In this document: positions 1 to 7,576 of the stretch, in pieces
Position numbering within the stretch: position 1 is the first letter of the stretch
How the letters are laid out: every line of letters starts with the position of its first letter
Origin: Candidatus Fermentibacterota bacterium
GTDB lineage: Bacteria > Fermentibacterota > Fermentibacteria > Fermentibacterales > Fermentibacteraceae
Assembly (NCBI GenBank): GCA_012523605.1
Contig: JAAYTY010000075.1
Coordinates: forward strand, 1 to 14,498
Direction: 5' to 3'
DNA: 14,498 bases
Notes under the pieces: generated by a model
Database searches by the model: none
What the model saw: only the letters and a program-made list of their open reading frames with translations
Told to the model about the DNA's origin: nothing
Translations under genes and position numbers: made by a program

Positions 1-1
1 C

Positions 2-2419
2 GTGAAAAGGAGGCTGCCGCGGAAGTTCGTAGATCCCTCGAGAGGGCTCGGCAGGGACCTGCCCCTGGTGGGCAGGCGGAAGGAGATGGAACTCCTCCGG
101 GAGGACATCGAAAAAACCGCTCCCGGGACGGTGAGGCGGGTGCTCGTGAGCGGAGAGCCCGGCATCGGAAAGTCGAGGCTTCTGCGGGAGATCGGAAGGC
201 AGCTCCCGGACGGTGCCGTCATGGTGCGCGTCCGGGCGTATCCGGAGAGCGCCGGCAGCCCTTTCAGACTCGTGAGGGACATCCTGCTCGGCGCGGCCGG
301 AATCACCCAGGACCAGGCGCCTGCCATCGCTCTCGAACGGCTCGGCTCGGCCGCCATGGGAAGGCTGGGCGACAGGGAGCTGCGCGAGGCGCTGTGCCTG
401 GCGGGGCTGGACAGCCTTCCGGGCTTGGAGTGCGGATCTGGAGGAAGCCCGGGCCTCCGGATCGAGTTCCTGCGAAGGGTGGTCGCCTCCCTGGCGCCTC
501 CGGGCAGGACCTCGGTGATGATGTTCGAGGACATTCACTGGGCCGACGAACCCTCCCTCGAAGTGCTCCTGGGCTTAACGGTGCCCTGGGCCGAGACCGG
601 GCTTCTGATGCTCTTGACCGCCAGGCCCTGGCTCGACGAGAGGATCCCCGGGCTCTCCAGCTCGTCCTTCGACCGCCGCCTGGACCTGCAGCCGCTCTCG
701 CAGGATGAAGCCGACAGGATGGCGGAGATGCTCGCGGGACAGTCGGTGCTTCCGGGCGAGCTGTCTGCCGTCACGGCCAGAGCCGGCGGGAATCCCTTCT
801 TCATCGAGGAGATGGTCGGAGCGGTCAGCGAAGCCGCATCCAGGGGCGAGGTGTTCAGGATGGACGCGCAGGGAACGCCCGTCACCCTCAGGGGCGTCCT
901 GCAGGCCCGCATCGACCGGATAGAACAGTCGCGCCTCCGGGTTCTCGGGATGGGTTCCGTCATGGGCGAGCTCTTCTGGGACTCGGCAGTCGCTGCGATG
1001 ACCGGCGTTCCTGTGGAGGATGTCGGTGCATCCCTGGAGAAGCTCTGCTCGGAGGGTCTGCTGACTAGAAGCCCCGTCTCCTCGTTCTCCTCGGCGGGCG
1101 AGTACAGGTTCAGGCATGCGATCCTCCGGGATGCGGTGTACGAGAGCGTCAGGCTGATAGACAGGAGGAAGGCCCATTCGGCGGCTGCGGCCTGGCTCGA
1201 GAAGACCGTCGGAAGATCGCTGCCCGCATTCGCCGGTGTGATAGCCCACCACCACGAGGTGGCCAGGGAGAACGGCAGGGCGGCGGCGATGTACGCGACG
1301 GCAGGCGAGGAGGCGCTTTCGAGGAGCGCCTACCGCGAAGGTCTGAGTTTCTTCAGAAAGGGCCGGATTCTCGCACTCGAGGAGAAGGAGGCCCTGCGCG
1401 CGCGGCTGGCTCTTGGAGAGGGATACTGTCTGGAGAAACTGGCGATGTACAGGGAGTCCTTCGCGGTTCTGGAGGAATGCCTGGCCCTGGCCGAGTCCGC
1501 GGGAGACCTGGTGATCGCGTCCAGATGCACCGGTACTATGTCCTGGATCAAGGAGCTAACCGGCGATCTCGAGAACAATAGAATCCTGGCGGAGAGGGCT
1601 CTCGAACTGGCCAGGCGGTCCGGAGACCGGCTGACTGTCGCGAGAGCGCTTTCCCGAATGATCCAGCATGGAGGCGATGCTCCATTCGAGGAAAGAATGA
1701 AGCCCGGTCTCGAGGCCAGGGAGATCTTCAGGGAGACAGGAGATGTCGCCGGAGAGGCCTTATGCCTTCTGAATCTCGGGAATGCCGCGCTGGAAGAGAA
1801 GCTTATGGAGCAGGCCGGAGTGTTCTATCGGAGCAGCCTTGCGCTCTACCGCATGCTGGGGCACACCTGGGGGATCGCCAACTGCATCGCGAACCTGGGC
1901 CTTGTCTCGTTGAGAACCGGTGATGCGGAGAAGGCTCTTCCGATGTTCGGCGAATCGCTGGCTCTTTCGGAATCCATAGGCGACAGGGAGGGCATAGTCC
2001 TCTGCCATATCAACATCGCCAAAGCGATGCTGGAACTGGACCGGAGGCGGAAGGCGCTGGAGCACTTCACTCTGGCCTCGGCCGAGGGTCTGGAGATCGG
2101 CCTTCTTCCTCTTGTCGCCTTCGCTCTCGTCGAAATGGCCGACATCCATGTCGAGACAGGAAAGCCCGTGCGTGCCGCGAGAATCGCGGCTTCGGTCGCG
2201 TCAGCATCCGCGGCCGGTTCAGAGGCACGGAAGGAGGCGGAGAGGGTTCTGGAGAAGGCCATGGCGTCGGGAGCCGGGAACGACGTCGAGAACGCCGTGA
2301 AGTCCGGCCGTCAGGCGGACCTTGCGGAAACCGCGGCAAGGGAGACGGAGGGAGTGACGCCTCCCGGAAGGGCCGCCGGGCTGGGCGGGCCGAGGCAGGA
2401 GTCTCAGCCGAATCTGTAG
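2..2419 (+). CDS. AAA-type ATPase with TPR-like repeats, probably 5'-truncated by the window edge
   Basis: A large predicted ATPase of the AAA_16/STAND-like kind. Walker A is GEPGIGKS at about residues 51-58 and Walker B is the hydrophobic run ending in FEDIHWAD near residues 174-181. The nucleotide-binding part covers about residues 20-400. The C-terminal half (about 420-740) is made of helical repeats with TPR spacing (for example GEALCLLNLGNAALEE and GIANCIANLGLVSLRTGDAEKAL), followed by a low-complexity tail. Proteins of this plan are usually signalling regulators in which the TPR part senses a ligand or partner; many homologues carry an N-terminal kinase, cyclase or HTH domain. The reading frame is open to base 2, where a GTG could serve as start but no ribosome binding site can be seen, so the true N-terminus probably lies upstream. 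The last 16 bases overlap the convergent cupin gene. The domain call is firm; the regulatory output is unknown. Confidence 0.85.
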   Translation: MKRRLPRKFVDPSRGLGRDLPLVGRRKEMELLREDIEKTAPGTVRRVLVSGEPGIGKSRLLREIGRQLPDGAVMVRVRAYPESAGSPFRLVRDILLGAAGITQDQAPAIALERLGSAAMGRLGDRELREALCLAGLDSLPGLECGSGGSPGLRIEFLRRVVASLAPPGRTSVMMFEDIHWADEPSLEVLLGLTVPWAETGLLMLLTARPWLDERIPGLSSSSFDRRLDLQPLSQDEADRMAEMLAGQSVLPGELSAVTARAGGNPFFIEEMVGAVSEAASRGEVFRMDAQGTPVTLRGVLQARIDRIEQSRLRVLGMGSVMGELFWDSAVAAMTGVPVEDVGASLEKLCSEGLLTRSPVSSFSSAGEYRFRHAILRDAVYESVRLIDRRKAHSAAAAWLEKTVGRSLPAFAGVIAHHHEVARENGRAAAMYATAGEEALSRSAYREGLSFFRKGRILALEEKEALRARLALGEGYCLEKLAMYRESFAVLEECLALAESAGDLVIASRCTGTMSWIKELTGDLENNRILAERALELARRSGDRLTVARALSRMIQHGGDAPFEERMKPGLEAREIFRETGDVAGEALCLLNLGNAALEEKLMEQAGVFYRSSLALYRMLGHTWGIANCIANLGLVSLRTGDAEKALPMFGESLALSESIGDREGIVLCHINIAKAMLELDRRRKALEHFTLASAEGLEIGLLPLVAFALVEMADIHVETGKPVRAARIAASVASASAAGSEARKEAERVLEKAMASGAGNDVENAVKSGRQADLAETAARETEGVTPPGRAAGLGGPRQESQPNL

Positions 2420-2670
2420 TGCTTCCGGACGGCCTTCCGCACGTTCCAGGTGCAGTTCAGCCCCTTCGGGAACACTACGAGGTCCCCCTTCCCGAACGAC
2501 ACCTCACCGTCAGGCGTCGCGACCGTCACCTCGCCCTCCAGGATGTAGCAGGTCTCCCTGTCGTCGTAGCTCCAGTCGAACGATGACGGCGGGCAGGTCC
2601 ATACCGGCCAGCCCGCGACTCCGAGCTCTTCCAGCTCGCCTTCGCGCGGTTTTCTGACTTCGACCGACAT
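2404..2670 (-). CDS. Small single-domain cupin (DUF861/cupin_3-like)
   Basis: An 88-residue protein that is essentially one cupin beta-barrel. The core ETCYILEGEV near residues 39-48 is cupin motif 1, and GDLVVFPKGLNCTWNV (62-77) is motif 2 with the trailing tryptophan typical of the DUF861 (EutQ / ureidoglycine aminohydrolase-like) group. Such stand-alone cupins are mostly of unknown substrate. ATG at 2670 is chosen because GGGAGG lies a few bases upstream and homologues begin close to this point; a longer open frame to 2817 would run into the thioesterase gene and has no family support. It lies 37 bases downstream of the thioesterase gene on the same strand, so the two are probably co-transcribed. 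Its 3' end overlaps the convergent ATPase gene by 16 bases, with no terminator visible. The fold is confident, the function unknown. Confidence 0.85.
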   Translation of the reverse strand: MSVEVRKPREGELEELGVAGWPVWTCPPSSFDWSYDDRETCYILEGEVTVATPDGEVSFGKGDLVVFPKGLNCTWNVRKAVRKHYRFG

Positions 2671-2707
2671 CCTGGCCTCCCTTCGGCCGGAGACCCTCCG
2701 GCTTCGT

Positions 2708-3139
2708 TCAGTCTCTCCTGCTGACCAGCTCCGCCGCTTCGGCGGAGATCCTTCTCTCCTCGTCCGTGGAAGGTTCCACCACGATCCCGTGAGGAGCCGG
2801 CCTGGTGGCCGAATCAACGTGCACGAAGCTCACGAAGCCTTCAACAACGGTATCGGCTTCATCCATGATGCAGACCCTCACTTGGGACACGAGGCTGGTG
2901 CGTCCGGCATGGACCACTCTGCTCGTGAAGCAGACCGTATCGCCGGACTTCACGGGCTTCTTGAACCTCATTCCATGGATCTTCACGCACACCAGGAATC
3001 TCGGATCTACGAGGCTCGACGCCGCTATGAACCCCGACTCCACGAACCATTCCGCACCCCTGCCGGCGAACAGCGTCTGGTGGTGGTTCAGGTCCTCGCT
3101 CTTTACGAGCCTGAGCGTAGTGAACTCCCTCATCCCCAT
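2708..3139 (-). CDS. Hotdog-fold acyl-CoA thioesterase
   Basis: A 143-residue single hotdog-domain protein of the YciA/cytosolic acyl-CoA hydrolase type, expected to release CoA from acyl-CoA. The segment DLNHHQTLFAGRGAEWF (residues 17-33) matches the family's N-terminal signature, in which an asparagine and the following helix line the active site. VKSGDTVCFTSRVVHAGRTS (about 63-82) is the conserved central strand pair, and VEGFVSFVHVDS ends the domain. ATG at 3139 is preferred because GGAGGT lies 5 bases upstream; ATG at 3133 is a second possibility and the open frame to 3232 lacks support. It is the first gene of a minus-strand unit with the cupin and is divergent from rmuC across 144 bases. 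Chain-length preference cannot be read from the sequence. Confidence 0.9.
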   Translation of the reverse strand: MGMREFTTLRLVKSEDLNHHQTLFAGRGAEWFVESGFIAASSLVDPRFLVCVKIHGMRFKKPVKSGDTVCFTSRVVHAGRTSLVSQVRVCIMDEADTVVEGFVSFVHVDSATRPAPHGIVVEPSTDEERRISAEAAELVSRRD

Positions 3140-3214
3140 GCGCGACCTCCCTCCCCGAAGCCCCAATATGCAGTCCGCGGGGGGCGGCGGTGGAAGCGCG
3201 GTCCCGGGCGCTCG

Positions 3215-3243
3215 TTGACCCGGCTCCCGCACTCTCGTACACT
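3215..3243 (+). promoter_or_regulatory. Sigma70-type promoter of rmuC
   Basis: TTGACC (3215-3220), a spacer of exactly 17 bases, then TACACT (3238-3243). Start of transcription is expected near 3250, giving a leader of about 34 bases before the rmuC ATG. It lies in the divergent intergenic region, where a promoter is expected. Confidence 0.6.
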
Positions 3244-3283
3244 CGGTGATCCGGGTCGGTGCAACCCCTGCCGGGGAGAGTGA

Positions 3284-4627
3284 ATGGATACCGCATTCCT
3301 GATCGCGGCAGCCCTGTCGTCCATGGCCGCCGTTGCGATGCTGGCCGTGCTGATCGTCCGGTCCCGATCCCGGAGCGATCCGGAACTCGAAAGCAGGCTC
3401 CGGGAAGAGCTGAGGCAGGCAAGGAAGGATGCCGCCGAATCGGCCGCGTCTCTCCGCACCGAACTCGCGGGGCTCCTGGCCGCGAGCGCCTCGTCGGCCT
3501 CGTCGGCCATCGGTGAGATAGGGAAGGCCCAGGCCGAGAAGATCGAGTCCCTCCGGGCCAGCACCGACGCCCTCGTTGCGAACGCAAGGCGCGATGCCGA
3601 GAGCGGCAGACAGCTCATTGAGGCGCGCATGAAGGCGCTCGAGGAAGCCAACGGCAGACAGATGGAAGAGATCAGGAAGGTCGTCGAGGAAAAGTTGAAC
3701 GCGTCGCTGGAGACCGGGTTCGCCAGATCTTTCGCCTCGGTCAGGGAGAGCCTCGAGGCTGTGCAGAAGGGCCTGGGGGAGATGCAGGTGATGGCGGCCG
3801 GCGTGGGCGACATCAAGAAGGTGCTCACCAATGTCAAGGCAAGGGGAACATGGGGGGAGATGCAGATAGGCGCCCTGCTGGAGGAGGCATTGGCGCCCGA
3901 GCAGTACTCAAGGAACGTGAAGGTCCGCCGCGACAGCGACGCAATGGTCGAGTACGCCGTGAAGCTCCCCGGAAGAGGCGAGGGAGCCGATTCATGCGTG
4001 TGGCTGCCGATAGACTCGAAGTTCCCGACCGAGGACTATCAGAGGCTCATGGAGGCACTGGATGCGGGAGACCAGGTCGCGGCTGAAGCCCACTCCGCAG
4101 GTCTGGCCCGGAAGATCGAGGCCAGCGCCCGGGAGATCCAGGAGAAGTATGTCAGCCCCCCCGAAACCACGGACTTCGCGATCATGTTCCTCCCCACCGA
4201 GGGCCTCTATGCAGAGGTCCTCAGGAGGCCCGGAACGGTGGAGCGCCTGCAGAACTCCTACCGGATACTCGTCGCCGGGCCGGTGACCCTCCTGGCCATG
4301 CTGACCAGCCTTCGCCTGGGTTTCAGGACTCTCGCGATCGAGAAGAGATCCAGCGAGGCATGGAAGGTTCTTGCCGGCGTTAAGCATGAGTTCGAGAAGT
4401 TCGAGGATGCCCTGGACAGGGCGTCGAAGCATCTCGCGACGGCGAAGAACTCGCTGGATACGACCAGCCGGAGGAGCCGGGTGCTCGTCAGGCGCCTGAG
4501 ATCGGTCGAGTCCCTGGAGGGATCCTTCGAGGAGCCGGGAGCGTCTCGGCTCTCTTCTCCCGATGACGATGACCTGATCGAGGAGGAGCCCTCCGAAGGG
4601 GAGGACGAGGCTACTCCAGCACCCTGA
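3284..4627 (+). CDS. rmuC: DNA recombination protein RmuC
   Basis: A 447-residue RmuC homologue. The order is typical: an N-terminal membrane segment (about residues 5-25), a long coiled-coil rich in Ala/Glu/Arg/Lys (about 30-170), then the nuclease-like RmuC core. Core signatures are ARGTWGEMQIGALLEE near 186-201 and VWLPIDSKFPTEDY near 239-252, which supply the acidic and lysine residues of a PD-(D/E)XK-like site. VAGPVTLLAMLTSLRLGF and the C-terminal helices follow. RmuC proteins limit recombination between inverted repeats and have been linked to restriction of incoming or damaged DNA; the exact activity is not settled. The C-terminus ends in an acidic tail. ATG at 3284 is preceded by GGGGAG at good spacing and a strong promoter. 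The end overlaps the convergent tupC by 17 bases with no visible terminator. Confidence 0.95.
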   Translation: MDTAFLIAAALSSMAAVAMLAVLIVRSRSRSDPELESRLREELRQARKDAAESAASLRTELAGLLAASASSASSAIGEIGKAQAEKIESLRASTDALVANARRDAESGRQLIEARMKALEEANGRQMEEIRKVVEEKLNASLETGFARSFASVRESLEAVQKGLGEMQVMAAGVGDIKKVLTNVKARGTWGEMQIGALLEEALAPEQYSRNVKVRRDSDAMVEYAVKLPGRGEGADSCVWLPIDSKFPTEDYQRLMEALDAGDQVAAEAHSAGLARKIEASAREIQEKYVSPPETTDFAIMFLPTEGLYAEVLRRPGTVERLQNSYRILVAGPVTLLAMLTSLRLGFRTLAIEKRSSEAWKVLAGVKHEFEKFEDALDRASKHLATAKNSLDTTSRRSRVLVRRLRSVESLEGSFEEPGASRLSSPDDDDLIEEEPSEGEDEATPAP

Positions 4628-5663
4628 TCGCGGTGGCCTTGAAGGCGGCGTACAGCTCCAGCCCGGGGCTCATCCGCATCTCCTCGAACGACTCTGATGT
4701 GATCTGCGCGCAGAGAGCCGCACCCCCGAGGTCGAGATGGACCATGCAGGTCGAGCCGGTCCGCTCGACCTCGATCACCCGCGCCGGGAAGACGTTCCTC
4801 TGGCTCGACTCCGGTTTCGAAACAGCCACCGTGACTGCCTCCGGAGGAACCACCAGATAGCCGGAGACAAGGCTCGCAGGTTCGGGAAGCCTTATCTCGA
4901 GAGCGCCGCACCATGCCGTCCGCCCCTCGAACCGGGCATGGAGGATGTTCCTCATCCCCACGAAGCGGGCCACCGCGGGAGAAGACGGCTTCCGGAAGAT
5001 GTCGTCCATGGAGCCCTGCTGGGCGGTCGAACCGTCGAGTATCACGGCTCCTCCCGTTCCGAGCGCGAGGGCGTCCGCGAAGTCGTGCGTGGCCATGACC
5101 ACCGTCATCCCGGTGTCGCGATGCAGGCGCCGGAGAAGCGATCTGATCTCCGGCCTTGCCCCTGGATCCACCGAGCTCATCGGTTCGTCGAGGAGAAGGA
5201 TCTCGGGTCTCGTGACTATCGCCCTGGCGATGGCGGCCTTCTGTACTTCGCCGCCCGAGAGCGTGCGCGCCTCCCTGTGTTCGAAACCGGCCAGCCCCAT
5301 CGACTCCAGAGCTCCTCTGAAAGCTCCCTCGTCCCGGCCGGAGCGCCTCATCGAAAGGCCCATGACGACGTTTCTCTCCACCGTGCCCGCGAACATGTAG
5401 GGCCTCTGCATCACCATGGCCATCCGCTTTCTGCAGGCGGACCTCGCGCGTCCGGAAGCCCTTTCCATGTCCGCGCCGTCTATCTCCAGGAGGCCGCGGT
5501 CGGGCCTCTGCAGGAGGTCCACCAGCTTCAGCACCGTGGTCTTGCCGCAACCGGTGGGCCCAATCAGAACGAAGAAGCCCCCCTCCTCCACGTCGAGCGA
5601 GATTCCCCGGAGGACGCCGCGCCGTCCGAAGGACTTCTCCACTCCTGACAGCCTGATTCTCAC
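4611..5663 (-). CDS. tupC: Tungstate (possibly molybdate) ABC transporter ATP-binding protein
   Basis: A 350-residue ABC ATPase that powers oxyanion uptake through the adjacent permease. All motifs are present: Walker A GPTGCGKT (35-42), Q-loop glutamine at 86, signature LSGGE (135-139), Walker B ILLLDE (155-160) and H-loop histidine 193. After the ATPase domain, about residues 240-350 form a TOBE/Mop-like region (VFPARVIEVERTGSTCMVHL and onward), as found in molybdate/tungstate ATPases where oxyanion binding can inhibit transport. The start is GTG at 5663, which overlaps the tupB stop as GTGA, with GAGGA just upstream; a longer open frame reading back through tupB is a shadow. It is the last gene of the tupABC operon. 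Metal preference is inferred from the TupA-type binding protein, not from this protein alone. Confidence 0.92.
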   Translation of the reverse strand: MRIRLSGVEKSFGRRGVLRGISLDVEEGGFFVLIGPTGCGKTTVLKLVDLLQRPDRGLLEIDGADMERASGRARSACRKRMAMVMQRPYMFAGTVERNVVMGLSMRRSGRDEGAFRGALESMGLAGFEHREARTLSGGEVQKAAIARAIVTRPEILLLDEPMSSVDPGARPEIRSLLRRLHRDTGMTVVMATHDFADALALGTGGAVILDGSTAQQGSMDDIFRKPSSPAVARFVGMRNILHARFEGRTAWCGALEIRLPEPASLVSGYLVVPPEAVTVAVSKPESSQRNVFPARVIEVERTGSTCMVHLDLGGAALCAQITSESFEEMRMSPGLELYAAFKATAIRVLE

Positions 5664-6352
5664 GGCTTCCTCTGCCCGGTCCAGTGCACGGCGGTGCTGA
5701 CGATGAGCGCGAGAGCCAGCAGGATGATCCCGAGTGCGATGGAGAGCGAAGTCTCGCCCCTGCCGACCTCCAGCGAGATGGCTGTCGTGAGTGTTCGTGT
5801 GCGTCCCGCGATGTTGCCGCCCACCATCATCGCGGCACCCACCTCGGAGATCGCCCTGCCGAACGCGAGGAATACCGCGGACAGCACGGAGAAACGGGCC
5901 TCGCGAAGGATGACCAGCGCCGACATGAGCCTGCCTGCGCCGAGCGAGCGTATCGTGTCGAGCGCGTCGGGCGGCACGCCCTTCAGGGAAGCCACCACCT
6001 GTCCGATGAGCACGGGGGCGATCAGGAGCAATTCGGCCGCTGCGATCGCCTGCGGGGTGAAGAGGAGCGACAGCGAACCCAGCGGCCCCGTGCGGGAGAA
6101 GACGAGGAATACGATCAGACCTATCGAGACCGTCGGCACTCCGTAGAGAGCCTGGATGAAGCAGAGGAGGACGCCCTTGCCGGGGAATGAGGAGAAGTGG
6201 AGGAGGCAGGCCAGGGGCATGAAGAGCAGCACGCCCGCCAGTGTGGCGCCGGCGGAGATTGCGAGAGTCCTGAATGTGATCTCCGCAACGGTCGGATCGG
6301 CCGTGAGGATGAGCCTCAGAGCAATCGAAAAGGATTCCGCCAGCCGTTCCAT
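5660..6352 (-). CDS. tupB: Tungstate ABC transporter permease
   Basis: A 230-residue inner-membrane permease with about five or six hydrophobic segments. The cytoplasmic coupling loop that contacts the ATPase is recognisable near GRAISEVGAAMMVGGNIAG (about 184-202), a stretch highly characteristic of TupB/WtpB-type permeases. The N-terminal part shows TVAEITFRTLAISAGATLAG, also typical. The ATG at 6352 is 6 bases after the tupA stop. The ribosome binding site is poor, so translation probably depends on coupling with tupA, and the stop codon overlaps the tupC start by 4 bases. Length is normal for the family. Confidence 0.93.
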   Translation of the reverse strand: MERLAESFSIALRLILTADPTVAEITFRTLAISAGATLAGVLLFMPLACLLHFSSFPGKGVLLCFIQALYGVPTVSIGLIVFLVFSRTGPLGSLSLLFTPQAIAAAELLLIAPVLIGQVVASLKGVPPDALDTIRSLGAGRLMSALVILREARFSVLSAVFLAFGRAISEVGAAMMVGGNIAGRTRTLTTAISLEVGRGETSLSIALGIILLALALIVSTAVHWTGQRKP

Positions 6353-6358
6353 CGGATT

Positions 6359-7276
6359 CTACAGGACCTGCCCGGCCCCCGCGTAGAAGAGGTGGCACCC
6401 GTACTGCTCAAGGCAGTAGCCGTCGATGACGGCCTGGATGTCGGGGGACGTCAGGAAGGTCACCATGTTGGCCGCCATCAGCGAATCGCTTGCCGCGGCG
6501 ACCGGGATCACGGCGTAGTCGTTCCGGGTTGCAGGGCTCTGCTCGATGAGGATGTCGAGGTCTATGTCGCCCCGGTAGGCAAGGAAAGTGCCGATGTCGC
6601 TGAGGGTGTAGCCGCGCATCTCGTTCGCCATGTTCAGGGTCTGGCCCATGCCGGCGCCTGCCTCCACGTACCAGTCACCTGATGTCCTCACTGTCTCGTA
6701 GTCGAGTCCGGCCGCCGCCCAGAGCCTCTGCTCCATGGCGTGGGTGCCGGATTCGTCACCGCGGGAGATGAAGGGAACGGTCCCGTTCTCGTACAGGGTC
6801 ACGAAGGCGGACTCGGGAGCCATGCCGGCGATCCCGGCAGGATCGTCTGCAGGGCCGACGACCACGAAGTAGTTGTAGGCGAAGACGGTGCGCGACAGGC
6901 CGTAACCGTCGGCAATGAACTGGTCCTCGCTGGCGCGGTCGTGCACCACCACGACGTCCACATCGCCGCCCATGCCCCATTCCAGAGCTTTGCCGGTGCC
7001 GGCATAGAGGATGTCCAGCTCCACGCCGCAGCGATCCTCGAACATGGGCTCAAGGACGGTCCAGAGGCCCGTGTCGTAGAGGCTGGTGGTGGTCGCCAGC
7101 AGGAGCCTCTCGACGGGCTCACGCCGGCCCGGAGAGACAGACGGATTGTCCAGGGCGTCGCCCGCCGTCGAATCGGCCTCTATGCCTTGGTCGGTTTCGG
7201 GCCGCTCTCCGCATCCGGCGGTCAGCAGGCTCTGGGCGAGAATGGAGAGAAAGAGGAACCTCGGAAGACGGGCCAT
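6359..7276 (-). CDS. tupA: Tungstate-binding lipoprotein of the Tup ABC transporter
   Basis: A 305-residue extracytoplasmic binding protein. It starts with a signal peptide ending in a lipobox-like LTAGC, with cysteine 22 the probable lipidated residue, followed by an acidic/Ser-rich linker (about 23-55). The mature domain has TupA hallmarks: TTTSLYDTGLW (62-72), YAGTGKALEWGMGGDVDVV (91-109), YNYFVVVGPADDPAGI (134-149), SRGDESGTH (171-179) and YTLSDIGTFLAYRGD (223-237). In this family the TTTS and SRGD segments contribute to the oxyanion pocket, and TupA proteins prefer tungstate over molybdate. The start at 7276 is chosen because AGGTGGGG precedes it and it gives a proper signal peptide; a longer frame to 7363 would destroy that. 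First gene of the operon, with a long leader. Confidence 0.94.
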   Translation of the reverse strand: MARLPRFLFLSILAQSLLTAGCGERPETDQGIEADSTAGDALDNPSVSPGRREPVERLLLATTTSLYDTGLWTVLEPMFEDRCGVELDILYAGTGKALEWGMGGDVDVVVVHDRASEDQFIADGYGLSRTVFAYNYFVVVGPADDPAGIAGMAPESAFVTLYENGTVPFISRGDESGTHAMEQRLWAAAGLDYETVRTSGDWYVEAGAGMGQTLNMANEMRGYTLSDIGTFLAYRGDIDLDILIEQSPATRNDYAVIPVAAASDSLMAANMVTFLTSPDIQAVIDGYCLEQYGCHLFYAGAGQVL

Positions 7277-7402
7277 GTCCCCACCTTTCGGATCGTTCGC
7301 CCCGGCTCTGTTCTTTCCCGCTCTGGAGAAGTCGCGCACGAACAGCACCGGTGGACTGGCCACCGTGTGCGGTCATCGAGCGCATCCCTTTCCAAACACG
7401 GG

Positions 7403-7428
7403 AGGCGCCGCTGTTTCCGGCGGCACCC
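7403..7428 (-). promoter_or_regulatory. Stem-loop in the tupA leader, possible metal-cofactor riboswitch
   Basis: Read as minus-strand RNA, GGGUGCCGC pairs with GCGGCGCCU over 9 bp around an 8-base loop containing GGAAAC. Two pairs are G-U wobbles, so only 5 contiguous bp form next to the loop when the plus strand is read. That asymmetry suggests function as minus-strand RNA. A GC-rich stem with a GAAA-containing loop ahead of a tungstate transporter recalls the Moco/Tuco riboswitch class, but I cannot confirm the consensus. Confidence 0.25.
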
Positions 7429-7491
7429 TTTCGCCCCCGGGCCATGGCGGGGTGCTACAGGCCCTTCGGGTCGGGTTCGCTCGAGGGGAAA

Positions 7492-7519
7492 ACTACATTG
7501 ATGCGATGCTCGCGTGCAA
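7492..7519 (-). promoter_or_regulatory. Candidate tup operon promoter
   Basis: On the minus strand, TTGCAC (7519-7514) and TGTAGT (7497-7492) are separated by 16 bases. It would give a leader of about 210 bases before tupA, consistent with a regulatory leader. The match is only partial, so this is a weak call. Confidence 0.25.
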
Positions 7520-7576
7520 CCCGTGCTGTTCCAGGGTGCCCCGCCAGCGCATATTCCCGCAACCGACGGGAAGGCA

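Larger units (their letters stand above)
7277..7576. other. Divergent tupA/lepA intergenic region with structured leader
   Basis: Three hundred bases without a convincing gene, holding the 5' leaders of tupA (minus) and lepA (plus). On the minus strand a weak promoter can be proposed (7492-7519), and the tupA leader can form a 9-bp stem-loop at 7403-7428. For lepA I see no convincing -35/-10 pair; TACATT at 7494-7499 could be a -10 but lacks a recognisable -35. Small open frames here look like chance. Confidence 0.6.

Noticed and set aside
3165..3192. Minus-strand promoter for the thioesterase with CATATT as -10
   Set aside because: The -35 partner (TTCCAC) is weak and the spacer is 19 bases; not good enough to list as a feature.
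4258..5550. 430-residue minus-strand open frame
   Set aside because: It lies in another frame of tupC and antisense to rmuC, is rich in Arg/Gly/Pro/His, and has no recognisable motif: a GC-rich shadow.
5664..6398. N-terminal extension of tupC through tupB
   Set aside because: Out-of-frame reading of the permease gene; the GTG at 5663 gives the normal ATPase length.
7514..7576. Upstream GTG start for lepA
   Set aside because: Adds 21 residues not present in the family; the ATG at 7577 has its own ribosome binding site and the standard N-terminus.
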